A stretch of 64,000 nt of DNA. It comes from Pyropia yezoensis (Eukaryota > Rhodophyta > Bangiophyceae > Bangiales > Bangiaceae). The DNA is taken from positions 13,203,420 to 13,267,419 of the forward strand of contig CM020620.1 of the NCBI GenBank assembly GCA_009829735.1. Direction: 5' to 3'. The position numbers were made by a program, and so were the translations under genes. Below are positions 52,201 through 62,802 of this stretch, in pieces. Numbering within the stretch: the first letter of the stretch is position 1; each line of letters opens with the position of its first letter. The notes below the pieces were generated by a model. That model made no database searches, had not been told where the DNA came from, and saw only the letters and a list, made by a program, of their open reading frames with translations.

Positions 52201-53178
52201 AGGGGAAGCGTGGGCGCTGGCCGGGGGGGGGTGTCGCCGGTCGCGCGGGCGTGGCGCCGCCGCCACCGCCCATTGCCGGCGGTGGTGCGCCAGGTGACCG
52301 GCACGTCCTTCCCCCCCTCCTCCACTCCAACTCCTCCGCCCCCCAAGCACGGCACAGCGCAGCGGTGTAGACCAGTCTCAGCTGCGCCGCAGCCGCCGGG
52401 AGAGCTCTCCCATCCGCCGCAGTGCAGCCTGCAGGCGGTGCGCGCGTGCCAGGTGGTATATGTATGTAGGTAGATGTACTGTACGTACTCCTCCCCCCCC
52501 CCTTTCCCACTGTTGTTCGCAGACCGACCAACACCGACACCCCCCGCGCGCCCCCCGGCAGTGGTGGCTGCCCGCGTCCCGGTTTATGCGCGCAACGCCG
52601 CCGCCGCGGGGGTGTGGGAGTTGGGGGGTGGGGGGGGGGGGGCAAAGGGCATTGGGGAGGGGAAGACATCAGCCGAGTGGCGGGGGGGGTGGGCGGTCGT
52701 TGTCGACCGCGTCCTCCACCGTCCTCTCCGCAACGGGCGCCTCAAAAAGCGGTTGCCGAGACGCCCGACGCAGCCGACGAGTCACCCGCAACGTCGCGAC
52801 GCTGCTCTGGTCGGCACCCCCCCCACCCCCCCGTCCCCCGGCTCCCGTTTCCCCCCTTGCTCCCCCTCCGTCTCTCCCCTTCCACACCAATCTCGGTGCC
52901 TGGTGCCGCGCCCGCCCTTGATCGCTGCGTCGTCGCGGTTAAGACTCTGCCGCCTGTCCGCGACGCCCGCCCCCGCCCGCCGTAGCGGCCGGCACGCGCT
53001 GCTCCGCCGCCTTGGACCTGGAAGACACGCCGCTGCTGTCGCCTCCTCCTCTTCCTGGTTCGCGTGTGCCGCACCGCCCCCGACTCCTCTTTGGCCGCTG
53101 CCTCTGCCCACCTGCCCCCCCCCCCCCCCCCCCCCCCACCCTCCAGCCCCCGCATCCCCACAAAGAAACAGCCGGCCG
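49238..53178. other. Long GC-rich region without a supportable gene
   Basis: Several frames of 150-650 codons are open on both strands, but they consist of Pro/Gly/Arg/Ala-rich sequence, contain G or C runs and show no motif. They are attributed to high GC content. A brief AT-richer patch lies near 51290-51360. Confidence 0.4.
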
Positions 53179-53445
53179 ATGGAACTGCCAGCGGGTGGGC
53201 CCCCCCCCGCGGCGGCCCCGGCGGCGGCGACGCCCCCCCCCTCGTCCGCCTACCGGCGACCAGGCGCGGCGGCCGCGCCGCCCACCGCTCCCGCCGCCGC
53301 CGCCACCACCCCCCCCACCGACGACGACGCGGCGGCGGCCGACGACGGCGGCGCCCTCTCCTTCCGCTGGGCGTCGGCCCTCACCGACGCCGACGCGCCG
53401 CCGCCGACGACGAAGCCCTTCCTCCCCTGGCCGGCCGCCGCTGCC

Positions 53446-53478
<33 letters not shown>

Positions 53479-53986
53479 GCGACAGCCGCCGCACCCGACG
53501 CGCCCGTCTCGCTGAGCGCGGTGACTCGCCGGTGGGAGGGCGGCGTCACCGCCGCCGCCGCCGCCGTCGCCACCCCCCGCTCCTGGGCGGCACCCGGCGA
53601 CGGGGGCGGGGATGGGAACGACGGCGGTGGTGGTGGTGGTGGCGGGGCGGGTGGCGGCTACCGCCGCCGCCGTGGCCGCGGCGGCCGGCCGCCGTCGTCG
53701 CAGCGGTGGCGGCTGGTGTCGCCATCGTCGTCGGGGACAACGTCGGGCACCCCGGGCGGGGGTACCCCCACCGCAGCAGCGGCGCCGCCGCCGCCGTCGG
53801 CGGCCTCCCCCGGCGGCTACTCCTCCTCCTCCCTGTCCAGCAGTGTCACGTCGGATGGGGTGGCGGCGGCGGCGGCGGCGGCGGTCAAGGCAAAGCCGTC
53901 CGCCCCCGCCCGCACGCCCCACGACGCGCGGGACGGCCACCCGTCCCCGCCTCCCTCCTGGCAGCGTCAAGCGCCGGGTGCCCCGC

Positions 53987-54018
<32 letters not shown>

Positions 54019-54933
54019 GCCGCCGTCGCCGGCGGGACGCTCCCCCGGTGGGGCAACGGGGTGCCGCTCGACGCCGACGTTAGCAGCAGCGACACGCTGC
54101 CCGTGCCGCTGCCGCTGCCGTCGCCGCGGGCACCGGCCGGCCACCCCCCCCGCCCGCCGTCACCGCCGGCGCCCCGCCTCCGGCGGCTGCTGTCGGCAGT
54201 CGCGCCCGCGTCGCCGCCCGCATCGCCCGGCGACGCCGCGCCGTGGGGGGCCCCCGTTCCCCCGTCGCTACCACCACCGCCGCCCGCAGAGACGGTGGCG
54301 ACCGGCGACAGTGGCGCCGGCGCCGGCGGCGACGCCGGCAGCAGCGGTGCGCGTGGTGCCGAGGGCGGAGCAGCGGCTGTCCTCGGCAAGTGGCGGCAGC
54401 GCGCGGCGGGCCGCCTGCTGCGGGCGGTGCTGTGCCTGCCGGCGGCCGACGCGGCGGCGCTGGCGGCGGCCATAGGCGGCGGTGGCGGTGACGCGGTCGA
54501 GGGCGTCCCGCCGCCGCCAGCGACGGCTCTTTCCGCTCCCCCCTCCCTCTCGCCGCCGCCACCACCCCCACTACCACCACCACCCCCGCCGTCGCTGTCG
54601 TCACCACGGTGGGTGACTACGACGGTGAGAACGTCAGCGTCTGCGTCGACGGCGGCGGCAGCGGCGGCCCCCCCCCCACGCACCCCCCGGTGGACTGCCG
54701 CCCCCCCCCCCCCTCCCCCTTGCGCGGCGGCGGCAGCGGCGGCGGCTGCTCTATCCCCCGCCCCCGCCCCCGCCGTTGGCGGCGGCGGCGGCGGCGCCGT
54801 GCGGGGCCGCTGGGCGGCCGGCGCGCACTACCCCCCACGCGGGGGGGGCGGCGTCCCCGACGCGCGGTCGTCGGGGGCGTCGACGCTGCTTGACGAGGAC
54901 TCGATGCTCCTGCCGGCTCCGTCGTGGGCGTGA
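53179..54933 (+). CDS. Long low-complexity Ala/Pro/Gly/Ser protein
   Basis: 584 residues from MELPAGGPP. Nearly all of it is Ala, Pro, Ser and Gly runs with patches such as GALSFRWASALTDADAP and RWRLVSPSSSGTTSG. A more structured helical piece, KWRQRAAGRLLRAVLCLPAADAAALAAAIG, lies near residues 400-430. The end STLLDEDSMLLPAPSWA is less biased. A poly(A) signal AATAAA occurs at 55144, 211 bp after the stop. Frame choice follows consistent third-position G/C and this signal. It may be a disordered nuclear or scaffold protein, or not a gene at all. Confidence 0.35.
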
Positions 54934-56050
54934 CTGGGGGGGGAAGGTGTTCGGGGGGGGGGGGGGGGGGGCAGGGGAGGGGCTCGTGTGGGGTCGAGGT
55001 GGGGGAGGTGGAGGAGGGAGAGGGAGGGCAGAGGGAGGGGAGAGGAGGGATGCGAGGGTGTGGCAGGTGGCGGGGACAGGGGCTCACCCTGTTGGCCGAG
55101 AAACGAAATCGACAGGATGGTTGATGGGCTGCTCGAACGCCGAAATAAAAGACACGTGGAAAACGTGGGATGAACAGCCAATCAAAACGCCTCCTCAGCT
55201 CAGTGTACGGGCGTTCGGCCCGAAACCCGTGGGTGTGTGGAAAGAGGCAGCCGAAGTCAGTTTGACTGGGAGGTCTGGGCAACTTGACAGCCATAGTCTT
55301 GTGGCACAAATGAACACGGCACGCACACACGAAGGTAGGATGTAGGTAGTCACGCCGTGGTCCTGGCCTGCCGTCAGAACCACCCTGGAACCAGGAAGGT
55401 TCCGGAGGTTCCGGTCAGCCGTAACCAGGACGGGGCCAAGCCGCCGCGACGCCTCCCACGGCCGTAGGCACTGCCACCCTGCAGGGGGCGCACCACGCCC
55501 CGCCACCACCTTTCGTGCATCCGCGCCGTCTACACGCACTGAGCTGGGGCTTGTCAGACTGTTGGTGGGGGGTGGGGCGGATGGGGGGAACGAGAGGGAG
55601 GGCCAGTGAAAGTGCTGCCCGTCGTCCGCCCTACCCTCGGCAAATCCGCTGCCACCCTCGGGGGGGAACGTGGGCCCCTCTGTCTTCACCCCCCAGCCCC
55701 ACGCTCTTTGGTTCCCCTTCTTTTTTTCTTTTTCCAACCCGCTGCCCGCCACGGCGCCAGCCACAGGTGGCAGGCGGCGCCGCCTCGTGGTCGAGCACGG
55801 CGAGCGCGCCAAGCCAAAACAGACCCGACCGCCGTGACCAGGCCGGGGGGGCGGCGAGCCACCTCGACATTACCCACACCCAACCGCGGCGCACACAAGC
55901 AAACAAATTAAACGCGCTGCCGCGCTGCCAGGCCAGCCCCCACACCCCCCCCTCCCCCCCAGCATCGCCTGTTTCTTTTCCGCCCAGCTGACCGCCCCCT
56001 CCACCGCACCCCATCCGGCTCTGCCACCCCTGCAGCCCCCCCCCCCCCCG
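54934..56050. other. Intergenic region
   Basis: Contains AATAAA at 55144-55149 on the plus strand and G/C-rich repeats. No gene supported. Confidence 0.4.
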
Positions 56051-56638
56051 CTACCCCCGCCACCACCCCCGCAAGCGGTGCCACCACCACCACCCCCCCC
56101 CCTCCCCCCGCGGGGGCAGCTGCTCCTGCGCGCCGCCCTTCCCCCCCCGGGGCACCGCGTCCCAGGCGGTCCCCCACAGCGCGTCCATCAACGACGGGGA
56201 GCCGACACCGTCGGCAAACGACACCCCCCCCCCCCGGGTGTGGTGCTCCCCGTGCGGGGTGGTGTCCAGGCCCGGCACCCCCCGCAGCAGGTTGTACCCC
56301 GAGTGCTCGTATACGCCCCCCACGCACCCCGCCGCGAGGAGGGCGGCGTGCCACCGGGCGTCGAGGCGGGGGGATACGGCCCCCAGCGGCAGCAGGTAGG
56401 GCCCGACGATCTCAATTAGGTAGTCGGCAGGCGCCATGTACATGGCCGACACGGCCGTCGCGGCGCGGGTGGTGTGGTGGAGGTGGTGGCCAAAGGCGCG
56501 CCAGCCCCACCCCGAGTGCAGCAGGAACCGGTGGCCAACGTAAAAGAGCACGTCGTGCGCGACCGCCATCCACGCCGCCACCACCAGGAGGGTGCCCACG
56601 GTGGGCGCCACGGGGGGGCCACCCGCATAGGCCCAGCC
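56051..56638 (-). pseudogene. Fatty-acid hydroxylase/sterol-desaturase-like gene truncated by element C
   Basis: About 195 codons of the C-terminal part of an integral-membrane di-iron enzyme of the fatty acid hydroxylase superfamily. Three histidine boxes are visible in order: HDVLFYVGHR, HHLHHT and HGEHHT. There are hydrophobic stretches between (TLLVVAAWMAVA, YLIEIVGPYLLPLGA). The conserved AMYMAPADYLIE segment lies between boxes two and three. The reading frame runs straight into the element C LTR at 56639, so the N-terminal membrane segments are displaced to the far side of C and D, outside the window. Substrate cannot be told. The C-terminal tail is Gly/Trp-rich. Confidence 0.75.
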
Positions 56639-57107
56639 TGTGGCAAAAACCACAAGCACACACGGCACCCAAGTTGGGGCGGTGTGCTAGGGCTGCCTCC
56701 CGTGTCGGGGGAACCGGAAGAAGTGCAAGTCGCACACACTCTGTCCCTGTTGTGGGGCAAACCCCCCACGGACAAACAAGAGGATGGTGTGTGGTCCAAC
56801 AGTTTCTTGGTCGGGACGGGGACGCAGGGCCAAGCCCCGCTGTCCCTCCCCTTATCCCCCCAGGGTCCACTCAGAATCTCGCCACTCAGAATCTCCCACC
56901 CCAGCACCTGCCCACCGGGCCACACGAAAATTCAAGACGATAAATGCAGAAAACCCTCAAATCCAAGTTGGATTTACTACTAAGCTAACTATCCCAAACT
57001 TAGGGAATATGGACCCAAATGCAGGGGGAGGAACGGATCAGGCTAGTGGCCTGCCGCCCCTTGCATGGCACGTGTTGCCCCCCTACCTGGGGGTCAATAC
57101 TGCCACA
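56639..57107 (-). repeat. 3' LTR of element C
   Basis: 469 bp, same length as both element A LTRs and closely similar; starts TGTGGCAAAAACC and ends ATACTGCCACA on the plus strand. Confidence 0.95.
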
Positions 57108-57120
57108 CTCCCCTCTCCTC
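57108..57120 (-). other. Polypurine tract of element C
   Basis: GAGGAGAGGGGAG on the minus strand, identical to element A. Confidence 0.85.
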
Positions 57121-57422
57121 AGTTCCGACCGACCCGGTCGGCCCTGTGAGGGGGTGCGTAAACGCACGTCTCGGCGTTGGGGGCGCGACTTGCTGTCCCC
57201 CATCGAGTACGTAACACGGATGTGGAGGCGGTCACGTTGACCGCCCCTCTCCCCAAGCTTGCCCACTCGGCGGCTTGCTCTCCTCAGTTCACACTTCACC
57301 ATCACCACCACCTCCCCTTCACCTTCCACTGGGCCGCCCCACGCTGGGGAGGCCACCCGTATACCCACGATCCGAGTCCCCCTCAACTCGAGGCGGGTCT
57401 CGTGCTGCGATAGCCAGAGCGT

Positions 57423-57443
57423 CTCTCCCCAACTTGGGGAGAG
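57423..57443. promoter_or_regulatory. Palindrome upstream of the element C antisense ORF
   Basis: CTCTCCCCAA / TTGGGGAGAG arms around one base, ending 2 nt before the ATG at 57446, as in element A. Confidence 0.5.
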
Positions 57444-57445
57444 CC

Positions 57446-59390
57446 ATGGCGACTCCGGGAGTGGAGACGGACTCTCTTGACGAGCGCATGGAGGACACCT
57501 CCTACGGGGCAGCACCCGCCGGGACTTCCGGCGGGGGCTCCGCGATCGCTCCGGGGGACGGGACTCCCGCGTCACCCGGCTTTGGGTTGACGGCGGGGTC
57601 TCCCCCGGAGGCGGGACAAGTTGTCCCGCGTGAGGCCTTGGGGCGGTGGTTTTACCCCGCTTGGCCTCTCTATGAGGAGGGGCTGACTGTTCTTCGCTGT
57701 GGCCGACTTGGCGCAGCGATGGGCCGGGTATGGGACCGCCTACGGGAGAAGTATCCCCGTAGGGTCGGGTTCCCTGCCGGCTTCAGGACGGACCAGTTTG
57801 CCTTCCTGGACGATGAGGAGGTTGAGGACGTTCAGCGTGCCAAGGCCATGGTGGACCGCGGGGGAACTATCCCGGGTCCCGGCGACTTGCCGACCTTCAC
57901 GTGGGACGCTGTGGCAACTCGCCCACCGTACCTCCACGAGGCCGATTCGCACACTCATCACTTTGATGTGCGGATGGAGAAAGACTTCCGGCGAGGTCCC
58001 TACTTGGTGACCTCGGCTCAACTTGAGTTTCCTCAACAGTCTGCTGCCAGTAAGGAGCAGTACTATCCGAAGAAGCCCGAGTGGTGGCCTCAAGTTGAGG
58101 TCCCCTACGGGTTCCCGGCGTTGTTGCCACGGTTGCTTGACCACTTCCGGCTCCGTCATGTTGACGGCTGCCCCTGATCACCTGGTGTGGGCCATGTTGG
58201 CCACCCAGTGGCTCCTCGAGGTCATGTCGACCTGGGTGTCCTGTGTTCAGCGGCGGGGGATGCTCTGGCATCTCCCCCTCCGGCTCCTCCAAGGTTTGGA
58301 ACAGCTCACCCCTCAGCTAGTTGCTGAGGGGTGCTCATCAGGACAACTCACTCTACTTGAGGAGATGCTCCGGCTCCATAAGTTTATCGAGTGGGAGAGC
58401 ATTGAGCACAAGTTGCGCCGCCCCACTCGTGGGCCCAAGGACGATGGCGCACTTCGCCAGTTCGTGTGGGTCGCTCGTGAACTTCACGACGGCCGTGTGG
58501 TCTTACGAGAGGGGTTGGGCATCGGGGACTACCCGTATGCCCCGGGGGTGGATCGCCACACTGCGCCACCCCCGGACAAGCCCATAGTTATGGCCGTGCC
58601 GTCCTATGATGACCATATGACTCAACCCACTGCGGGGGCCCCAAGTCGGGGTCGCAGTTACACCCGGGTACCGCCACCTCGGCGGGCCCCTCCGCTTCCT
58701 CCTGTTCCTTTCCAACCTCACGGGAACATCCCGATCAGCGTGGCCGTGGAGTCTTCCACCCCGGTGTCCCCCAACTTGGGGGCCACCCTCCTGACGGTAT
58801 ACCCCAAGTTGGTGTTGCCGCCCACGCCTCTAACCTCAGAGATGATGATCACCACGTTGGTGCGCACCATTTCCTGGTTGGCCGCGTCGACCGCAACCCT
58901 ACAGAGTTCCGAGACGCCTCAACTTGAGGAGCGCGTTCGTACTGCAGTGGCGACCGCGAGTTGCGAGTCGGTGGCGGAGTTTATGACAGCCGAGTTGGCT
59001 CGCATTGGGGCTATTATGCCCCAGCCAGCCCCACTTGGGCGTGGCAAACGTCGCGCGAGCCGGGCATACTCGCCTCCTCGCCGTCGTCGCCGACTTTCTC
59101 GGCGCTCTCCTTCCGTATCGGAAGACGAGTTGTCTTACTCCGTTTCGGAGTCCTCTACCCCGTCGGAGACGGAGTCTGTCCAGCGTCTGCGTCGCAAACT
59201 TGCGCGCAAGACCAGGCAGAAGAGTGGCCACGGTCGGCGCCACTTGCGCGACCGTGAGGGGCGCGACGGTTCCGACTTGGAGCCGCCGCCCCCTCCAACG
59301 AGTGGAGACCGTTATCGGCGTGGGTCTCGCCGCTCGCCTCCACGTGAGGGCGAGGGCCGTGGAGTGGGAGAGTCTAGCATGCGTGCCTAG
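57446..59390 (+). pseudogene. Antisense accessory ORF of element C, full length with one frameshift
   Basis: The longest family A version. It opens MATPGVETDSLDERME and is in one frame to about 58148, where an extra C (TTCCGG against TTCGG in element A) shifts it. It continues in the next frame to the TAG ending at 59390, about 645 codons overall. It has the same core as A and B, then a second domain (PNLGATL, LVRTISWLAAS) matching B. The C-terminal region is Arg/Ser-rich (SPPRRRRRLSRRSPSVSEDE, RKLARKTRQKSGHGRRHLRD), typical of RNA-binding or nuclear proteins. Whether the one-base change is real or a read error cannot be told. Confidence 0.75.
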
Positions 59391-59501
59391 TTGGCAGCTG
59401 CCTTTGTTGTGAGAGTGTGAGGGTTAGGGCTGTAGTTAAAAGCTACTCTGCGTACCACTTCAACTTGAAGCACTCTCTTGGCACTGTTGCTCGGCCTTCC
59501 C

Positions 59502-60143
59502 TCACGTTGAGGGAGGGCTGTTAGGGTCTATCTCATTCCGGGCACAGTACGCCCGGACCTTCTCAGCGGGAAGGTCCTCCACATACTCCCACGTATCATC
59601 CTTGGCTTTGTAGCCAAACCAACGCACCCTCAACATGAGGCGGTCAGTGTCTTCATCCCATCCGTGGTCGATGAACTTATCGAACACGTACTCCTGCGGG
59701 CCCTGTTTGGCCGCAGGCAGTGAGGGGAGGCGCCACGCTTCCAAAGCACGCGCCCAAGCTGGGTCGCCTGCAGGCGGTGGTGCAACTTTGACCACGTCCT
59801 GTCCGTTCACTGTGCGGACCCCATCGTCACTTTCGATGGTGAAGCGCCGCCCATCAGTACGAAGGACCTGGTACGGTCCCTTCGTCTGGAATACCAGCTT
59901 ACCCCCAGTTGGGGTGTGCGAGTGTACCAGCACCCAGTCACCCTGCTCGGGGACATGTTTAGCATTGCGCACCTTTTTGTCAAAGGTACGCTTGTAGCGC
60001 TTTTGTGCTTTGTCCATCTCAGCCCTGACTTTAGGGATGAGGTTTTCAAGCCTAGCAGCGAACTCCGCCTTACTCTCAGTAGGAGTAGGCGTGCTGCCAT
60101 CATCCTCCCTAGTTGGGAGCGACCGCCGCACAGCAATAGACCG
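59502..60143 (-). pseudogene. pol: 3' fragment of element C pol (integrase C terminus and chromodomain)
   Basis: Last ~214 codons of family A pol, nearly identical to element A (RRSLPTRED...KAEFAARLENLIPK). It ends with the chromodomain VFDKFIDHGWDEDTDRLMLRVRWFG. The frame is cut by the element D LTR at 60144. Confidence 0.93.
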
Positions 60144-60683
60144 TGTGGGAGATTGGGCCGGAATTCGGTACCAATACTTTGAAGATTCGGGTCAAGTGGA
60201 CCTGACCGGAAGTCGAAATTCACCCGACCCACGATGGTGAAACTTCTGACTTCTGGACGGAAATTCGACTAGGACTTCCGACATACTAGAGCAGGGTAAT
60301 GCTGCTGGTATTTGTTTCTTGGGATTTTTGCACGGGAGCCAGACGGATTTCTACGCTTTGAGTTCTTTGCATGTGGAGTGATATGATTGGTTTGTTTGAG
60401 GGTTCATTTTCTGAGTGTTTTGAGGGGTTGCGTGAGCGTGTGAGGAGGGTTGATAAGGAGGGACAGCAAGGCGGGGAGGACCCACCTTGGCTGGCCAAAG
60501 AAAGAAAACACCGTCTGGCTCCGACACATCTTGTTGGTGCCTTGGTGAGTGGACCCGCTCACCACACGCAAGTTCCGTGTTCGGCTGTGTGGAGGTGCTT
60601 GCTTCCGGTGTCCCAAGTTGGGATATCGGCAATACTCCTCTTCCTTCCCTGACTCGGGGTTGGTGGTGGGGAGTACTGCTACA
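60144..60683 (+). repeat. 5' LTR of element D
   Basis: About 540 bp, starting TGTGGGAGATTGGG and ending GTACTGCTACA, with a few small differences from element B LTRs (for example CTTTCTTTGG against CTTGCTTGG). Confidence 0.93.
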
Positions 60684-60688
60684 GTTGG

Positions 60689-60706
60689 TGGATCAGCGGG
60701 GGAGAG
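60689..60706 (+). other. Candidate primer-binding site of element D
   Basis: TGGATCAGCGGGGGAGAG at a 5-nt offset from the LTR, identical to element B. Confidence 0.5.
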
Positions 60707-61000
60707 GATATCGACTTTGGTACCTCCCTTGACCGGAGACGGGACCAAGTTGGCCCCTCTCCCCCTTCGGCACCGAGACTTCCGGTGACACGATCGACTC
60801 GCCTACGTTCCGAGCGTTCGCTGGGTGACGAGGTTGGCCACCGTGAGTCTTGGTGGGAGACCCGGAGTTTCGGGAAACCTCACCGCCTTCCTTGAGGCAG
60901 GTGGAGGGGTGGAACGTGCTCTAGGAACTCCCTAGCTGACGATCCCCGACTCTGGACACCGTTTGGTCGTTTTGGTTGACTCCACGTGACTCTTGTGGAG

Positions 61001-62764
61001 ATGGCTGGTGAGGGAGACCCCCCCATTGCGCCGAGTGTACCTGGGGAGGGGGAGCGTAGTCCTCCCCCGACGGGCGGAGTACCACCCAGGCCGGGCAGTG
61101 CGGATGTGGTGGGTCCAGAGGTTGGACCCCGACGGCGATCGGCCAGGTTCCTTCCCAGGCCGTCACCGGAAGAGACGGGCGGAGTTCGCCCTTCTCCGGT
61201 GGGAGCGCCGAGCCAGCGTCAGGCTCCGGCAACCTCTTCGGGGAGTGACGACACTCACTTCGGCATGGGACCGCCGACCGGCAGAGGTGACGGGACAGGG
61301 AGTTCTGTACCCCGGGTTGGTGGGTCCGCGCCACGACTGGTGCCGGAAGGACCGGGTGGGAGCTCGAGTCAAGCTCCACCTGGATCATCCGGTATCGTGG
61401 ATAACTCGGTGATGACTGCCATCGCACAAGTCGTGCGAGAGGAGGTGGGGAAGGCGTTGAAGGGGAGCACCCCTCCGCCTGAGCAGGCCTCGAGGCGTCA
61501 GAAGCGACGGGAGATTCGACGTACTCTCCGTCGTGAGGTGGACTCGGAGTCTGAGTCCTCTGCAAGTGGCAAGTCGGGTGAAGAAGATCTTACTCGACAT
61601 GGTCGTGTGACTCACACGGACCGTCTTGGGACTAGAGTCGTCCCAGGAAAGATCGTGGTGAATAATCCATTGTTCAAGGATGTCTTCGACTGTGAGACAT
61701 ATGGGTTGGTCAACAAGTCGTTGACCTACTCAAATAGCCAGGCCCGTACCCTGGGCCGGCGCAAGAAACACGTTGCGCAATCCTTCGGGGTCCGTTCAGA
61801 ATGGGACGGGACTCCACCCCTGAAGGTCTTCCAGTTTTTGCGGAAGTTCGCAAAAGCCTGCGATGACAATGATGTCTCTGAAGCTGAAGCGTTTTTCATG
61901 CTTCAGGACTTCACCAAGGAGCCACTCCGCTCCGAGGTGATGAACGTCATGCCAAGTCGGCATGGTGGGAATCCGGGTGAGGTGACCTCCTACCTGGAGT
62001 TGGTTAATTGGATCCTTCGTCTTCACGCAGACGAGGCTTCCTTGGCTGTGCAGGTTGAAGAGTTCAACCGCGCCACCCAGAGTAAGGGTGAAGAGGAACG
62101 GGAGTTCGCTGAACGACTTCGTCAGCTGAACGTCCTCTGTGGATTCCTATATCCCCAAGGAGTCATTAAGGGACGCTTTGTGGAGGGTGTCCACCGAGCA
62201 GCTCGAGCGACTGTGCGAGAGCGTAATACTCCGACCATGACTCTGGCGGAGTTGGCACGCATCGCCCAGACTAAGGGTGATGAGTACCGCTGGCTCGTGT
62301 CTGAGCAGCGGAAGGAACGAGAGAAAGAAGTTAAGGGAATGGAAGCAAGTCGCTTCCGCAGAACTGCAAGGGTGCCTTCCTACACGCGGACGTACCCTGC
62401 AGTACCTTCGTCCTCAACTCGAGAGACGGAAGGTATGGTGGCCGCCATCCCTGATAAGTCACAGGGAAAAGCGGGGCCATCGGCGTCGATGAGTGATCGG
62501 CCGTGTTGGCAGTGTTCCAAGTCGGGACACTGGGCAGCCCAATGCCCCACTCTGGACGTTCGTTTGAGAGCCCTGTTGGCTCGTATTGGGAAGCTCGGTA
62601 TTCCGAGGACTGATTCGGATACCCGGCCACACACCACACGTGTGACGGCCATGACTCAACCTAAGTCAGAGGATGAGTCCACGCTTGAGAAGGGGGAAAC
62701 CTCTTCCCCCAGCTCAAGTGGCAAGGATACTCCATCATCCGAGTCGGATGAGGGAAACGCCTAG
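61001..62764 (+). CDS. gag: Gag polyprotein of element D
   Basis: 587 residues from MAGEGDPPIAPS. Same layout as element B gag, with capsid-like core and CCHC knuckle CWQCSKSGHWAAQC. Only Ser for Thr (TQSKGEEE) and Val for Met (YRWLVSEQ) were noticed as differences. It ends at the TAG two codons after the frameshift heptamer. Confidence 0.9.
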   Translation: MAGEGDPPIAPSVPGEGERSPPPTGGVPPRPGSADVVGPEVGPRRRSARFLPRPSPEETGGVRPSPVGAPSQRQAPATSSGSDDTHFGMGPPTGRGDGTGSSVPRVGGSAPRLVPEGPGGSSSQAPPGSSGIVDNSVMTAIAQVVREEVGKALKGSTPPPEQASRRQKRREIRRTLRREVDSESESSASGKSGEEDLTRHGRVTHTDRLGTRVVPGKIVVNNPLFKDVFDCETYGLVNKSLTYSNSQARTLGRRKKHVAQSFGVRSEWDGTPPLKVFQFLRKFAKACDDNDVSEAEAFFMLQDFTKEPLRSEVMNVMPSRHGGNPGEVTSYLELVNWILRLHADEASLAVQVEEFNRATQSKGEEEREFAERLRQLNVLCGFLYPQGVIKGRFVEGVHRAARATVRERNTPTMTLAELARIAQTKGDEYRWLVSEQRKEREKEVKGMEASRFRRTARVPSYTRTYPAVPSSSTRETEGMVAAIPDKSQGKAGPSASMSDRPCWQCSKSGHWAAQCPTLDVRLRALLARIGKLGIPRTDSDTRPHTTRVTAMTQPKSEDESTLEKGETSSPSSSGKDTPSSESDEGNA

Positions 62765-62800
62765 CCGCTGGGACTAAGACTGACCCAAAGGCTCCAGCGG
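62752..62800 (+). promoter_or_regulatory. -1 ribosomal frameshift signal of element D
   Basis: GGGAAAC at 62752-62758 (phased G-GGA-AAC), 6-nt spacer to 62764, and stem CCGCTGG (62765-62771) with CCAGCGG (62794-62800). Same as element B. Confidence 0.8.
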
Positions 62801-62802
62801 TA

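Larger units (their letters stand above)
56639..60143 (-). mobile_element. Element C: family A retrotransposon, 3' part, itself interrupted by D
   Basis: Reverse-oriented family A copy. From left to right: 3' LTR, polypurine tract, antisense ORF (plus strand), 3' end of pol (minus strand). It is cut at 60143 by the LTR of element D. The rest should follow D beyond the window. The 5 bp before its LTR are CAGCC, its expected target duplication. Confidence 0.93.

Noticed and set aside
52474-53178. Upstream extension of the low-complexity ORF at 53179
   Set aside because: Composition changes to Arg/Pro/His-rich shadow sequence with C runs; the ATG at 53179 is a better start.
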